A stretch of 64,000 bases of DNA from Procambarus clarkii (GCF_040958095.1 NC_091175.1:17504942-17568941); one strand, 5' to 3'; counted from the first letter of the stretch, positions 19,861 through 31,496 are shown. Numbers and translations are program-made. Notes: generated from the letters alone by a model not told the origin.

Positions 19861-20460
19861 TTGATTGTTTCTTGGTGGTTCTGAATGCTCTTGAGTGTCT
19901 CCCGGTGGTTCTGAATGCTCTTGATTGTCTCCCGGTGGTTCTGAATGCTCTTGATTGTCTCCCGGTGGCTCTGAATGCTCTTGATTATCTCCCGGTGGCT
20001 CTGAATGCTCTTGAGTGTCTCCCGGTGGCTCTGAATGCTCTTGATTGTCTCCCGGTGGTTCTGAATGCTCTTGATTGTCTCCCGGTGGCTCTGAATGCTC
20101 TTGATTGTCTCCCGGTGGCTCTGAATGCTCTTGATTATCTCCCGGTGGCTCTGAATGCTCTTGAGTGTCTCCCGGTGGCTCTGAATGCTCTTGATTGTCT
20201 CCCGGTGGTTCTGAATGCTCTTGAGTGTCTCCCGGTGGCTCTGAATGCTCTTGAGTGTCTCCCGGTGGTTCTGAATGCTCTTGATTGTCTCCCGGTGGTT
20301 CTGAATGCTCTTGAGTGTCTCCCGGTGGTTCTGAATGCTCTTGAGTGTCTCCCGGTGGTTCTGAATGCTCTTGAGTGTCTCCCGGTGGCTCTGAATGCTC
20401 TTGATTGTCTCCCGGTGGCTCTGAATGCTCTTGATTGTCTCCCGGTGGCTCTGAATGCTC
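19861..20460. repeat. 30-bp minisatellite, 20 units in register
   Basis: Units of TTGAGTGTCTCCCGG plus TGGTTCTGAATGCTC. Variation is mostly at two sites (GAG/GAT and GGTT/GGCT). Length divisible by three keeps frames open on both strands (NALDCLPVVL repeats on +), which creates a 280-codon open frame that I do not regard as a gene. Confidence 0.95.
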
Positions 20461-20556
20461 TGAGCCCCATCGTTGAGCCTCTATCTAAAAGAAAAATATA
20501 TAAGAAAAATATAAGAGGTTCAGATATTTGCCATAAGCCTCATGCCTGGATGTAAT

Positions 20557-20829
20557 GTGAAGAAAGACTGAAAGAACTAGACCTGACATTACTAGAGGAA
20601 ACGACAGAGAGAGAGAGAGAGGAGACGTGACAGAGACATAAACATTATAAATAGACAGGGACATAGAGTAAGTTTTTTTTAGCGTAAGAGTAGTGGGAAA
20701 TGAACTAAATGAACAATTGAGTGAAGTTCAATGATTATTTCATCGGTTGGTGTTGTTAGGCAACCAGTGATTAGAAAGGCAGAGGTCCAGGAGCTGAAGC
20801 TCGATTCTGCAGGCACAATTAGGTGAGTA
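20557..20829 (+). pseudogene. decayed LINE 3' end
   Basis: GAAAGACTGAAAGAACTAGA (EERLKELDLT-type), then a block with GAGACGTGACAGAGACATA and TTTAGCGTAAGAGTAGTGG (FSVRVV-type). The 3' UTR keeps AGCTCGATTCTGCAGGCAC and ends AATTAGGTGAGTAC, directly followed by (AC)n. A GA run sits inside it. Confidence 0.7.
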
Positions 20830-20831
20830 CA

Positions 20832-21128
<297 letters not shown>

Positions 21129-21338
21129 AGAACTTTTTTAGTGTCAGAGTGGTTGACAAATGGAATGCATTAGGGGGTGATGTGGTGGAGGCTGACTCCA
21201 TACACAGTTTCAAGTGTAGATATGACAGAGCCCAGTAGGCTCAGGAATCTGTACACCTGTTGATTGACGGTTGAGAGGCGGGACCAAAGAGCCAGAGCTC
21301 AACCCCCGCAAACACAACTAGGTGAGTACAACTAGGTG

Positions 21339-21344
<6 letters not shown>
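21129..21344 (+). mobile_element. 5'-truncated LINE 3' end
   Basis: Starts inside the last ORF2 codons (FFSVRVVDKWNALGGDVVEA ... SIHSFKCRYDRAQ, stop), then a 3' UTR with GAGGCGGGACCAAAGAGCC and AGCTCAACCCCCGCAAACAC. It ends with two copies of AACTAGGTGAGTAC running into (AC)n. Nearly the same as the 3' end at 31030-31238. Confidence 0.9.
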
Positions 21345-21409
<65 letters not shown>

Positions 21410-21437
21410 ACAAACACACACACACACAAACACACAT
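21345..21437. repeat. (AC)n
   Basis: AC repeat between a LINE terminus and a SINE head. Confidence 0.95.
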
Positions 21438-21439
21438 AT

Positions 21440-21615
21440 GGGGCCTCGTAGCCTGGTGGATAGCGCGCAGGACTCGTAATTCTGTGGCGCGGGTTCGATT
21501 CCCGCACGAGGCAGAAACAAATGGGCAAAGTTTCTTTCACCCTGAATGCCCCTGTTACCTAGCAGTAAATAGGTACCTGGGAGTTAGTCAGCTGTCACGG
21601 GCTGCTTCCTGGGGT
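21440..21615 (+). mobile_element. tRNA-Thr-like SINE, 3'-truncated
   Basis: Here the tRNA-like head keeps a perfect acceptor pair (GCCTCGT with ACGAGGC), with anticodon loop CTCGTAA and T arm GCGGG-TTCGATT-CCCGC. The body stops at GGCTGCTTCCTGGG, followed by a GT run. It is the best-preserved head of this family in the window. Confidence 0.85.
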
Positions 21616-21700
21616 GTGTGTGTGTGGTGTGGTGTGAAAAAAAAAGTAGTAGTGTAGTTAGTAAACAGGTCAACAGTAAACAGTAAGTCACAAGTCAACA

Positions 21701-21773
21701 GTAAACAGTTGATTGACAGTTGAGAGGCTGGCCGAAAGAGCAAAGCTCAACCCCCGCAAACACAACTAGGTGA

Positions 21774-21778
<5 letters not shown>
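21701..21778 (+). mobile_element. LINE 3' UTR fragment
   Basis: TTGATTGACAGTTGAGAGGC, AAAGCTCAACCCCCGCAAAC and ACTAGGTGAATAC, then (AC)n. Only the last 75 bp of the LINE are present. Confidence 0.8.

Positions 21779-21859
<81 letters not shown>
21779..21859. repeat. (AC)n
   Basis: AC repeat directly after a LINE terminus. Confidence 0.95.
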
Positions 21860-21861
<2 letters not shown>

Positions 21862-22002
21862 CTAAAAGCAACAACCTATCATCTGTCATTTGACTTGTGC
21901 GCGTGCGCGGGCGCACACCAGCCTCACACCCTTGTCATCACCCACAGAAAGAGTGAGAGTCATAGAGAGTCATCATTAGGGTACAAGACTTGGCAGAGAG
22001 GC

Positions 22003-22166
<164 letters not shown>

Positions 22167-22390
22167 CGGTGGGTGTTTCTGACCATCGGGGTCGGAGACT
22201 GACGGGTCGGGGTTCGCATCGCCCTGGCCGAGGCTTGTCTCTACAAATCTGCAAATATTGTCTCTCAAAATCTTGCTCGGGGAAAAACAAAGAGTCTTCT
22301 TTCAGCTCTTGTAAACCTAAGAGTCAACTCTTAGACGCTACAGGTGAGGTGTAAACTATATCTTCATTGTACTGCTGGGGTATACCTCTG

Positions 22391-22546
22391 TGTAGACCCG
22401 TGGGGCTACTCTGGGTGATGCTGGGCTCGGTGTAGACCCGTGGGGCTACTCTGGGTGGTGCTGGGCTCGGTGTAGACCCGTGGGGCTACTCTGGGTGGTG
22501 CTGGGCTCGGTGTAGACCCGTGGGGCTACTCTGGGTGATGCTGGTG
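22391..22546. repeat. 40-bp tandem repeat, 4 copies
   Basis: Unit starts TGTAGACCCGTGGGGCTACT and continues CTGGGTGATGCTGGGCTCGG. Units are almost identical, which suggests recent expansion. Confidence 0.9.
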
Positions 22547-22812
22547 GGGAGTATTACTAGCGGGGAAGTGCCTAACAAGGTCGTCAGCCCTAACAAGATT
22601 AACTGGCGTTCTTATCATCAATACCACGACTTCCGACAGGAGACCGGTGGTCCTCAACCTTCGCTATACAAGAGGCGGACATTTTTATCGATAGCTATAC
22701 TGTTTTGTGTGTAAATATCGACCATGTCTGTCGCTTATTTTCCAAACATCTTGGGTTGCAAGGCAAACATCCCAGCGGCCATTTAAACCACCCCACCACG
22801 AGGGGGTGGAGG

Positions 22813-24286
22813 GGTTGGGGGCCCCACAAGTCATCAGGGGGGGAGGATAGGGCCCCACAAGTCATCAGGGGGGGAGGACAGGGCCCCACAAGTCATCAGG
22901 GGGGGAGGACAGGGCCCCACAAGTCATTAGGGGGGGAGGACAGGGCCCCACAAGTCATCAGGGGGGGAGGACAGGGCCCCACAAGTCATCAGGGGGGGAG
23001 GACAGGGCCCCACAAGTCATCAGGGGGAGGACAGGGCCCCACAAGTCATCAGGGGGAGGACAGGGCCCCACAAGTCATCAGGGGGGAGGACAGGGCCCCA
23101 CAAGTCATCAGGGGGGGGAGGACAGGGCCCCACAAGTCATCAGGGGGAGGACAGGGCCCCACAAGTCATCAGGGGGAGGACAGGGGCCCACAAGTCATCA
23201 GGGGGAGAACAGGGGCCCACAAGTCATCAGGGGGAGGACAGGGGCCCACAAGTCATCAGGGGGGGACAGGGCCCCACAAGTCATCAGGGGAAGGACAGGG
23301 GCCCACAAGTCATCAGGGGGAGAACAGGGGCCCACAAGTCATCAGGGGGAGGACAGGGGCCCACAAGTCATCAGGGGGAGGACAGGGGCCCACAAGTCAT
23401 CAGGGGGAGGACAGGGCCCCACAAGTCATCAGGGGGAGAACAGGGGCCCACAAGTCATCAGGGGGAGGACAGGGCCCCACAAGTCATCAGGGGGAGGACA
23501 GGGCCCCACAAGTCATCAGGGGGGGGGACAGGGCCCCACAAGTCATCAGGGGGAGAACAGGGGCCCACAAGTCATCAGGGGGAGGACAGGGGCCCACAAG
23601 TCATCAGGGGGAGAACAGGGGCCCACAAGTCATCAGGTGGGGGACAGGGCCCCACAAGTCATCAGGGGGAGAACAGGGGCCCACAAGTCATCAGGGGGAG
23701 AACAGGGGCCCACAAGTCATCAGGGGGAGAACAGGGGCCCACAAGTCATCAGGTGGGGGACAGGGCCCCACAAGTCATCAGGGGGAGGACAGGGGCCCAC
23801 AAGTCATCAGGGGGAGAACAGGGGCCCACAAGTCATTAGGGGGAGGACAGGGGCCCACAAGTCATCAGGGGGGGGGACAGGGCCCCACAAGTCATCAGGG
23901 GGAGAACAGGGGCCCACAAGTCATCAGGGGGAGGACAGGGGCCCACAAGTCATCAGGGGGAGAACAGGGGCCCACAAGTCATCAGGTGGGGGACAGGGCC
24001 CCACAAGTCATCAAGGGGAGGACAGGGGCCCACAAGTCATCAGGGGGAGAACAGGGGCCCACAAGTCATTAGGGGGAGGACAGGGGCCCACAAGTCATCA
24101 GGAGGAGGACAGGGGCCCACAAGTCATCAGGGGGGGACAGGGCCCCACAAGTCATCAGGGGGGGACAGGGCCCCACAAGTCATCAGGGGGAGAACAGGGG
24201 CCCACAAGTCATCAGGGGGAGAACAGGGGCCCACAAGTCATCAGGGGGAGGACAGGGGCCCACAAGTCATCAGGGGGAGGGGACAG
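22813..24286. repeat. 27-29-bp G-rich minisatellite, about 54 units
   Basis: Unit core CCCCACAAGTCATCAGGGGG, followed by GAGGACAGGG. The left third has GGGGGGGAGG spacers with GGGCCCC; the right part mainly GGGGGAGAACAGGGGCCC variants. G-run length sets the unit length. Predicted 455- and 227-codon frames are by-products. Confidence 0.95.
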
Positions 24287-24558
24287 GAAGGTTCCAAGGA
24301 AATTTGAATTTGAAATTTGAATTTTGAATTTGAATTTTGAATTTGAAAGTTCTAAACCTACTGCCAGGAATTAGATGTTATGGATATCTTTGATTTGGTG
24401 TTGAGCCTATAAGGCCTATTAACAGCTGAAGGGTTATTAAGGCCATCTCAGTAGCTGATTGGCCAAATCAGCTAGTTTACCTTAGTCCTGAACATATTTC
24501 TACAGTAAACTCATATTTCTGGGTATGCTTTGGGTATACTGGGTATTTCTTTCCTTAG
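24287..24558. other. (GAATTT)n-like run, then anonymous sequence
   Basis: 24300-24350 is a short GAATTTGAATTTT tract; the remainder shows nothing recognisable. Confidence 0.5.
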
Positions 24559-24704
24559 GCGGGAACAAATGGGCAGACTTTCTTTCACTCTGATGCATCT
24601 GTTTACCTAGCAGTAAATAGGTACCTGGGAGTTAGACAGCTGCTACGGGCTGCTTCCTGGGGGTGTGTAACAAGGAGGAGGCCTGGTCGAGGACCGGGCC
24701 GCCT
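24559..24704 (+). mobile_element. headless SINE body
   Basis: GGGAACAAATGGGCAGACTT, CCTAGCAGTAAATAGGTACC, GCTACGGGCTGCTTCCTGGG and GACCGGGCCGCC. The tRNA-like head is missing and the tail is cut. Confidence 0.75.
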
Positions 24705-24754
24705 TTTCTTACTCTTTCTAGAGTCAAATGGTCGTTAATTACACCAGTCAGTGG

Positions 24755-24968
24755 GTGGGGCGAAAACCGAAACGACCGTGACGAGGATTCGAACCTACGT
24801 CCGAGAGAATCCCAGACGCTGCCTTAATCGACTGAGCTACGACATGGTCAAAAGAATTGCAACCAGAAATTCTACTGAATTTGGATCCTGCAGCCTCTCC
24901 GAGACACAAACCAGGATTTTACACAACTCCCCCCATGCACTCGAGCTATGTCAATAGGCCGTTCTACC
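24755..24968 (-). mobile_element. tRNA-containing repeat (GTCGTAGCTCAGTCG family), copy 1
   Basis: On the minus strand, about 130 bp (with CGAGTGCATGGGGGGAGTTG and GTGTCTCGGAGAGGCTGCAG) lie upstream of a tRNA-like unit: A box TAGCTCAGTCGATTAAGG and B box GGTTCGAATCC. Unlike a normal SINE the tRNA-like part is not at the 5' edge. The anticodon arm is abnormal, so it is not a working tRNA gene. Confidence 0.7.
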
Positions 24969-24994
24969 TCTTCGCCCTTACTTCATTACACACA

Positions 24995-25075
24995 GAAATC
25001 ACAATAGCCTGATGCATCAAATGAACAAATCCCACAAGGGCCGTGACGAGGATTCGAACTTACGTCCGAGAGGTG
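24995..25075 (-). mobile_element. tRNA-containing repeat fragment
   Basis: Carries the B box (GGATTCGAACTTACGTCC on +) and the downstream tail (CCTGATGCATCAAATGAAC, CAAATCCCACAAGGGCCGTG). It shows the 3' part that follows the tRNA-like unit in this family. Confidence 0.65.
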
Positions 25076-25159
25076 AAGAGGGGTGTGTCTTTGGCTATGC
25101 ATCTTGTCTATGCCTTGAGAGGAGTTGAGACAGGTTGTCAGGCGGGGAAGATCCAATCT

Positions 25160-25510
25160 TCTGGGGACTATGATTAGAGATTGGGAGACTCGATCTTATG
25201 GAGGGGGGGATTAGGCAGTGAAAGATTCAGTCTTCTTTGTATAGGGATGTGCAATCCTTTGGGGGATATGGATTAGGGAGTGGGAGATTTAATCCTCTGT
25301 TAGAGCAAGTGGGAGTTTCCGTTTTATCGGATTGGGATTAGCCTGTGGGAGATCTAATGTTATTGAGATAAAGATTAGGGAGTTGGAGATTCAATCCTCA
25401 TGATATAGTGTGAAATCCAATCTTATGGGCAAAGGGATTAGGGAATGGGTGATATAATCTTATGAGGACTGGGATTAGGGAGTTGGATATCCAATCCTCA
25501 GGGTATTTGG
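25160..25510. repeat. degenerate GGGATTAGGGAGTGGGAGAT tandem repeat
   Basis: Roughly 35-45-bp units recur with GATTAGGGA and CAATCTT/CAATCCT cores. Diverged and old. Confidence 0.65.
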
Positions 25511-25524
25511 AGGAAAGGGAAGGA

Positions 25525-25680
25525 ATTATGAGGAGAAAGCGTCAAGTCACTACGACTATATATCACTGGGAAGGAATGGAGCAACTTGGTGGCCGGTCGG
25601 GGGATTGAACGCCGACCTGCACGACGCTCTACCATCGCTCTACCGTCCACCCCAAGTGGTTGGACGGCTGGTGCATGGAG
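25525..25680 (-). mobile_element. SINE (GACGGTAGAGCG family)
   Basis: GAATTATGAGGAGAAAGCG at the tail side, CCGGTCGGGGGATTGAACGC and GCTCTACCGTCCACCCC at the head side. A short duplicated segment (GCTCTACC) lies in the head. Confidence 0.75.
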
Positions 25681-25699
25681 GAAGGAAGAATTTCCATAC

Positions 25700-25800
25700 A
25701 GCAAATTGAAATTGAAATAAGTTTATTGAGGTGTAAAGAGAAACAAGAGGGATGAGGTTGCCCAAGCTGTTCTCACCCCATTACCATGCAGGTGAGACTC
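25700..25800 (-). repeat. dispersed repeat ending in AATTGAAATTG
   Basis: AAATTGAAATTGAAATAAGT, TTTATTGAGG and AAGCTGTTCTCACCCC. It looks like the 3' end of a minus-strand retroelement. Only one copy is seen here, so the family claim is weak. Confidence 0.35.
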
Positions 25801-25989
25801 TGGTGAGGTGGTGGTGGCTGGTGAGGTGGTGGTGGTAGTGGTGGTGCAAATTGTGGTGGTTGTGGTAACTGTGAATTTTTTTGTTCTAGGAGTATTTGTC
25901 TATTAATAACGACATTGAATTGATGTCTATATACCTCTTTATTCCCCCCCCCCCCAAGCCTTCTGGTCTTGTTGTGCCCTTTCCACCTT

Positions 25990-26085
25990 ATCTATTCCCC
26001 CTCGGTATCTTGTATTGCGTGATCATGTCCACTCTGTGTTTATTTTCTTTCCTCCTGGGTTGGGAGGTCCAGCTCCCTTAAACCT
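25990..26085 (-). pseudogene. possible short LINE remnant
   Basis: GGTATCTTGTATTGCGTGATCATGTCC resembles, in pieces, the complement of the GDMITTYKI codons of the LINE family. Very short and diverged. Confidence 0.3.
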
Positions 26086-26675
26086 GGTCATCAGAACGGC
26101 TTTCAGAAACCTCTGTAATTAATCCTTCAGAACCTTGTATACCACATATGTAAGACCAATCCTGGAGTATGCGGCCCCAACATGGAGCCCGTACATTGTC
26201 AAGCACAAGGCAAACCAGGAAAAACTTCAGAAGAGTGCCATTAGATTAGTTCTAGAACTAAGAGGCATGAATTATGAGGACAGAATACGTGAACTGCACC
26301 TCACGTCGCTGGAAGACAGAAGAGCTATGGGAGACATGATCACCACATACAAAATTCCACGGGGAATTGACAGGGTGGACAGGGTGGCAAGGACATTCAA
26401 CACTGCTGGTACACGAACAAGGGGATACAGGTGGAAACTAAGTACCCACATGAGCCACAGAGACGTTAGAAAGAACTTTTTCAGTGTCAGAGTAGTTAAC
26501 GGATGGAATGCATTAGGCAGTGATGTGGTGGAGGCTGACTCCATACACAGTTTTAAATGTAGATATGATAGAGCCCAGTAGGCTCAGGAACCTGTACACC
26601 AGTTGATTGACAGTTGAGAGGCGGGACCAAAGAGCCAGAGGTCAACCCCTGCAAGCACAACTAGGTGAGTACACA
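26086..26675 (+). pseudogene. 5'-truncated LINE with open C-terminal ORF2 segment
   Basis: A 148-codon open frame (26135-26581) covers the thumb and C-terminal region: [77 protein letters not shown] and SIHSFKCRYDRAQ. The 5' edge has a small insertion that interrupts the preceding FRNLC codons. The 3' UTR ends ACAACTAGGTGAGTACACAC. It belongs to the same subfamily as the copy at 30242 but is more diverged. Confidence 0.85.
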
Positions 26676-27060
26676 CAAACGACAATCCGAGGAGAAGGCT
26701 TTGCTATGACTAGTCAGGGTTCCCGGGGGGAGATATCAAAGGCAAATAAAATCTATTGCACTCAACTCACGCAAAAAAGTTTATCTTTGAAGGTATGGGA
26801 CGGACTATATCTTGTATATGGGGAAGTGGCGGCGTGGTGGTGATATATTATAGGTTTTGGTCTAAGGTTCTCATTCTCCCCCAACCAAATTCCACCCAAA
26901 CTTTGCTCCCCTTTTATAGGATCGGCTCCTATTGCGACTCCCAACGATTCCTATGTAGTCTGAAATGAGGCGTTTCGTTTTCCATGGAGTTTCTCAACAG
27001 ATGTCTCATCTGTCATGGCCTAGCTGTGTGTTGTTGTGTGTGTGTGTGTTGCATATGTTG
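26676..27060. other. no gene recognised
   Basis: Anonymous sequence ending in a short (GT)n. Nothing recognisable. Confidence 0.45.
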
Positions 27061-27063
27061 CGT

Positions 27064-27284
27064 GAGAGGGAGAGGGGGGGGGGAGGGAGGGAGAGGCGGG
27101 GAGGGAGGGAGAGGGGGGGGGAGGGAGGGAGAGGCGGGGAGGGAGGGAGAGGGGGGGGGGAGGGAGGGAGAGGCGGGGAGGGAGGGAGAGGGGGGGAGGG
27201 AGGGAGAGGCGGGGAGGGAGGGAGAGGGGGGGGAGGGAGGGAGAGGGGGGGGAGGGAGGGAGAGGCGGGGAGGGAGGGAGATAT
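27064..27284. repeat. GGGAGGGAGAGG minisatellite
   Basis: Purine-only tract of GGGAGGGAGAGGCGGGGA and GGGGGGGG variants, with strong quadruplex and triplex potential on the + strand. Confidence 0.9.
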
Positions 27285-27384
27285 AGGAAGAGAGATGACA
27301 AATGGAGAGAGAGAGCGAGAAGGAGAGATGGAGACCCGGTTAACGCCGGGTATGACATCTAGGGCTATATTAGTGATAGAGGGA

Positions 27385-27508
27385 TACTTGCGAGGGTTGA
27401 GCTCTGGCTCTCTGGTCCCGCCTCTCGATTGTCAATCAACTGGTGTACAGGTTCCTGAGCCTATTGGGCTCTTATCATATCTACACTTGAAACTGTGTAT
27501 GACAGTTT
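27385..27508 (-). mobile_element. LINE 3' end fragment, minus strand
   Basis: TACTTGCGAGGGTTGAGCTC, GGTCCCGCCTCTCGATTGTC and GAGCCTATTGGGCTCTTATC match the complement of the LINE 3' UTR and last codons. Confidence 0.75.
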
Positions 27509-27600
27509 CTTGACGTAGGGGGACTCTATAGGAGCCCGGGGCCACCATCACTACATCCCCCCTCCCCCAAAGAAACATACCCTCACCCCTCCTCCCCAAC

Positions 27601-27602
<2 letters not shown>

Positions 27603-27689
<87 letters not shown>
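27603..27689. repeat. (AC)n
   Basis: AC run upstream of a LINE 3' UTR fragment. Confidence 0.95.
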
Positions 27690-27690
<1 letters not shown>

Positions 27691-27692
<2 letters not shown>

Positions 27693-27744
27693 GCGGGGCC
27701 AAAGAGCCAAAGCTCAACCCCCGCAAGCACAAATAGGTGAGTAC
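27691..27744 (+). mobile_element. minimal LINE 3' terminus
   Basis: AGGCGGGGCCAAAGAGCC and AGCTCAACCCCCGCAAGCAC, then AAATAGGTGAGTAC. A 54-bp LINE terminus lies between two (AC)n runs, so it is an extremely truncated insertion into (AC)n. Confidence 0.8.
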
Positions 27745-27753
27745 ACACACACA

Positions 27754-27830
<77 letters not shown>
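27745..27830. repeat. (AC)n joining LINE terminus to the main LINE
   Basis: AC run ending exactly where the 715-codon LINE frame starts. Confidence 0.95.
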
Positions 27831-27833
<3 letters not shown>

Positions 27834-29978
27834 ATGGAATTCAAACTTATGACCATGGGACAAGAGATCTGGGAAAGGAGAGCTGACTACAGGAAAGGGG
27901 ACTATATGAGGATAAGGGACTATCTGGGTGAAGTGCAGTGGGAGGAAGAAATTAGAGGAAAAACAGTCCAAGATATGATGGACCTAGTCATACAGAAATG
28001 CCAGGAGGCCGAAGAGAGATTTATACCAACGGTAAAGGGAAAAAATAAGAAGGAATATAATAACCCATGGTTTAATAGACAGTGTCAGGAAGCAAAAATG
28101 GCCAGCAGACGGGAGTGGAGGAAGTACAGAAGACAAAGAACAGAGGACAACAGAAGCAGATACAACAGAGCTAGGAACGATTACATTAACATAAGACGAA
28201 CATCGGAAAGGGACTATGAGAACGATATTGCAATCAAAGCGAAAAAACAACCTAAGTTACTACACAGTCATATAAGAAGAAAAATGTCGGTGAACGACCA
28301 AGTGACAAGACTAAGGAAGACAGAGGGGGCATATACTGAAAGTGACAAGGAAATCTGCGAGGCACTGAATGCCAGTTTCCATGGAGTGTTCACTACCGAG
28401 CCTGAGCAGCTCCCATTGTTGGAAGGGGTTACCCTAGATGAAAGACTATCAGATATAGAGGTGACAGCAGAGGAGGTAATGAAACAGTTGACAACTCTAG
28501 ATGCAACTAAAGCAGTTGGACCAGACAAAGTATCACCGTGGATACTAAAAGAAGCAGCACAGGCCCTCAGCGTGCCTCTGGCAATGATCTTTAATGAGTC
28601 ACTTATGTCAGGAGAATTGCCCAGTTGCTGGAAGAAGGCAAATGTCGTGCCGATCTTCAAGAAAGGAGATAGGGAGGAGGCACTTAACTACAGACCTGTA
28701 TCACTGACAAGCATCCCCTGTAAAATACTGGAAAGAATAATTAGGCTGCGACTGGTTGCACACCTGGAGAACATTAGGTTTGTGAACAAACATCAACATG
28801 GGTTCTGGACAGGGAAATCGTGCCTAACAAACCTTCTGGAATTCTATGATAAAATAACGAGGATAAGACAGGACAGAGATGGTTGGGCAGACTGCATATT
28901 TCTGGACTGCCAAAAAGCCTTTGATACAGTACCGCACATGAGACTGCTGTTCAAGCTCGAGAGGCAGGCGGGGGTGGGGGGAAAGGTCCTAGAATGGATA
29001 AGGAACTACCTAACAGGAAGGAGCCAAAGAGTTACGGTAAGGGGCGAGAAGTCGGACTGGCGAACAGTAACAAGTGGAGTACCACAAGGATCGGTGCTGG
29101 GACCAATTCTATTTCTTGTATATGTTAACGACATGTTTACAGGCGTAGAGTCCTACATGTCGATGTTTGCAGATGATGCAAAGTTGATGAGAAGAGTTGT
29201 GACAGATGAGGATTGCAGGATCCTCCAAGAGGACCTGAACAGATTGCAGAGATGGTCAGAGAAATGGCTACTAGAATTCAACACGAGCAAATGTAAAGTT
29301 ATGGAAATGGGACTAGGAGATAGGAGACCAAAGGGACAGTACACAATGAAGGGGAACAGCCTACCTGTAACGACGCGTGAAAGAGACCTGGGGGTGGACG
29401 TAACACCTAATCTATCTCCTGAGGCACATATTAATAGGATAACGACAGCAGCGTACTCTACACTGGCAAAAGTTAGAACATCATTCAGAAACCTAAGTAA
29501 GGAGGCATTTAGGGCGCTTTACACTGCCTACGTAAGGCCAGTCTTAGAGTATGCCGCCTCATCATGGAGTCCCCATCTGAAGAAGCATATAATGAAACTG
29601 GAAAAGGTTCAGAGGTTTGCAACGAGACTCGTCCCAGAGCTACGAGGGATGGGGTATGAAGAGCGCCTGAGGGAACTGTGCCTTACGACACTAGAAAGAA
29701 GAAGGGAGAGGGGGGACATGATAGGAACGTATAAGATACTCAGAGGAATTGACAGAGTGGACATAGACGAAATGTTCACACGGAATAGTAACAGAACGAG
29801 AGGACATGGATGGAAGCTTGAAACTCAGATGAGTCACAGAGATGTTAGGAAGTTTTCTTTTAGCGTGAGAGTAGTGGGGAAATGGAATGCACTTCAGGAA
29901 CAGGTTGTGGAAGCAAATACTATTCATAATTTTAAAACCAGGTATGATAGGGAAATAGGACAGGAGTCATTGCTGTAA
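27831..29978 (+). CDS. LINE ORF2 fragment: reverse transcriptase and C-terminal domain (715 codons)
   Basis: It makes cDNA from the LINE RNA at a nicked target (target-primed reverse transcription). Residues 1-200 form a charged linker ([20 protein letters not shown] near 136-155) that normally lies between the endonuclease and RT. The RT spans roughly 225-500: GPDK (230-233), YRPVSL (287-292), QHGF (322-325), [10 protein letters not shown] with the first catalytic Asp (358-367), [11 protein letters not shown] (415-425), FADDAK with the catalytic Asp pair (446-451), and FNTSKCKVM (483-491). The thumb and C-terminal part (500-715) contain [19 protein letters not shown] and [20 protein letters not shown]. 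The frame is unbroken, so the copy is fairly young. The apurinic-type endonuclease is missing because of 5' truncation, so it cannot act alone. The Met at 27831 is merely the first ATG after (AC)n, not a true start. Confidence 0.85.
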
Positions 29979-30058
29979 ACAACCGATGCTCGAAAGGCGG
30001 GATCCAAGAGTCAATGCTCGATCCTGCAGACACAACTAGGTGAGTACTAGGTGAGTAC
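27831..30058 (+). mobile_element. CR1/Jockey-type LINE, 5'-truncated, best-preserved copy
   Basis: A 2.2-kb non-LTR retrotransposon copy that begins abruptly after (AC)n and ends with AGTACTAGGTGAGTAC into (AC)n. It keeps ORF2 from just after the expected endonuclease domain to the stop, plus a short 3' UTR with GGCGGGATCCAAGAG. No poly-A tail is present; the terminus is a short repeated motif as in CR1-like elements. The clade is inferred from the motif style ([17 protein letters not shown]) and the C-terminal [20 protein letters not shown] segment; it could be an L2- or Jockey-group member. Confidence 0.9.
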
Positions 30059-30073
30059 ACACACACACACACA
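30059..30073. repeat. (AC)7 tail of main LINE
   Basis: Short AC run following GGTGAGTAC. Confidence 0.9.
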
Positions 30074-30094
30074 TGAAATGTGTGTGTGTCAATC

Positions 30095-30175
30095 ACAACT
30101 GTTGATTGACAGTTGAGAGGCGGGACCAAAGAGCCAGAGCTCAACCCCCGCAAGCACAACTAGGTGAGTACACAT
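30095..30175 (+). mobile_element. LINE 3' UTR fragment
   Basis: TTGATTGACAGTTGAGAGGC, AGCTCAACCCCCGCAAGCAC and AACTAGGTGAGTACAC. A very short truncated insertion right after the tail of the main LINE. Confidence 0.85.

Positions 30176-30241
<66 letters not shown>
30176..30241. repeat. (AC)n
   Basis: AC run (starting with CCCACC variants) between two LINE copies. Confidence 0.95.
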
Positions 30242-31408
<1,167 letters not shown>

Positions 31409-31496
31409 ATCCATCACACCACAAAGTCCTAGACGTTCCTTGCATCGCCGCCTGCAAATGGTCCGCTGAAAACTCTCTATGAGAACCAGATAAATG

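Noticed and set aside
19713-20555. 280-codon Leu-rich repeat-like frame
   Set aside because: A 10-residue period from a 30-bp DNA unit; lacks leucine-rich-repeat consensus and any intron signal.
21440-21512. Functional tRNA-Thr gene
   Set aside because: The tRNA-like part continues into the SINE body without a terminator, and the D stem has a mismatch. Other copies share the same body.
22391-24286. CRISPR-like repeat array
   Set aside because: Units are directly adjacent with no unique spacers and the genome is eukaryotic in character.
22705-24320. 455-codon frame of GPTSHQG-type repeats, collagen-like in look
   Set aside because: Unit length varies with G-run length and the frame shifts between variants. 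It is tandem DNA, not a collagen gene.
24785-24848. Functional tRNA gene on minus strand
   Set aside because: A and B boxes are good but the anticodon arm cannot form a normal 7-base loop, and the copies lie in a dispersed repeat.
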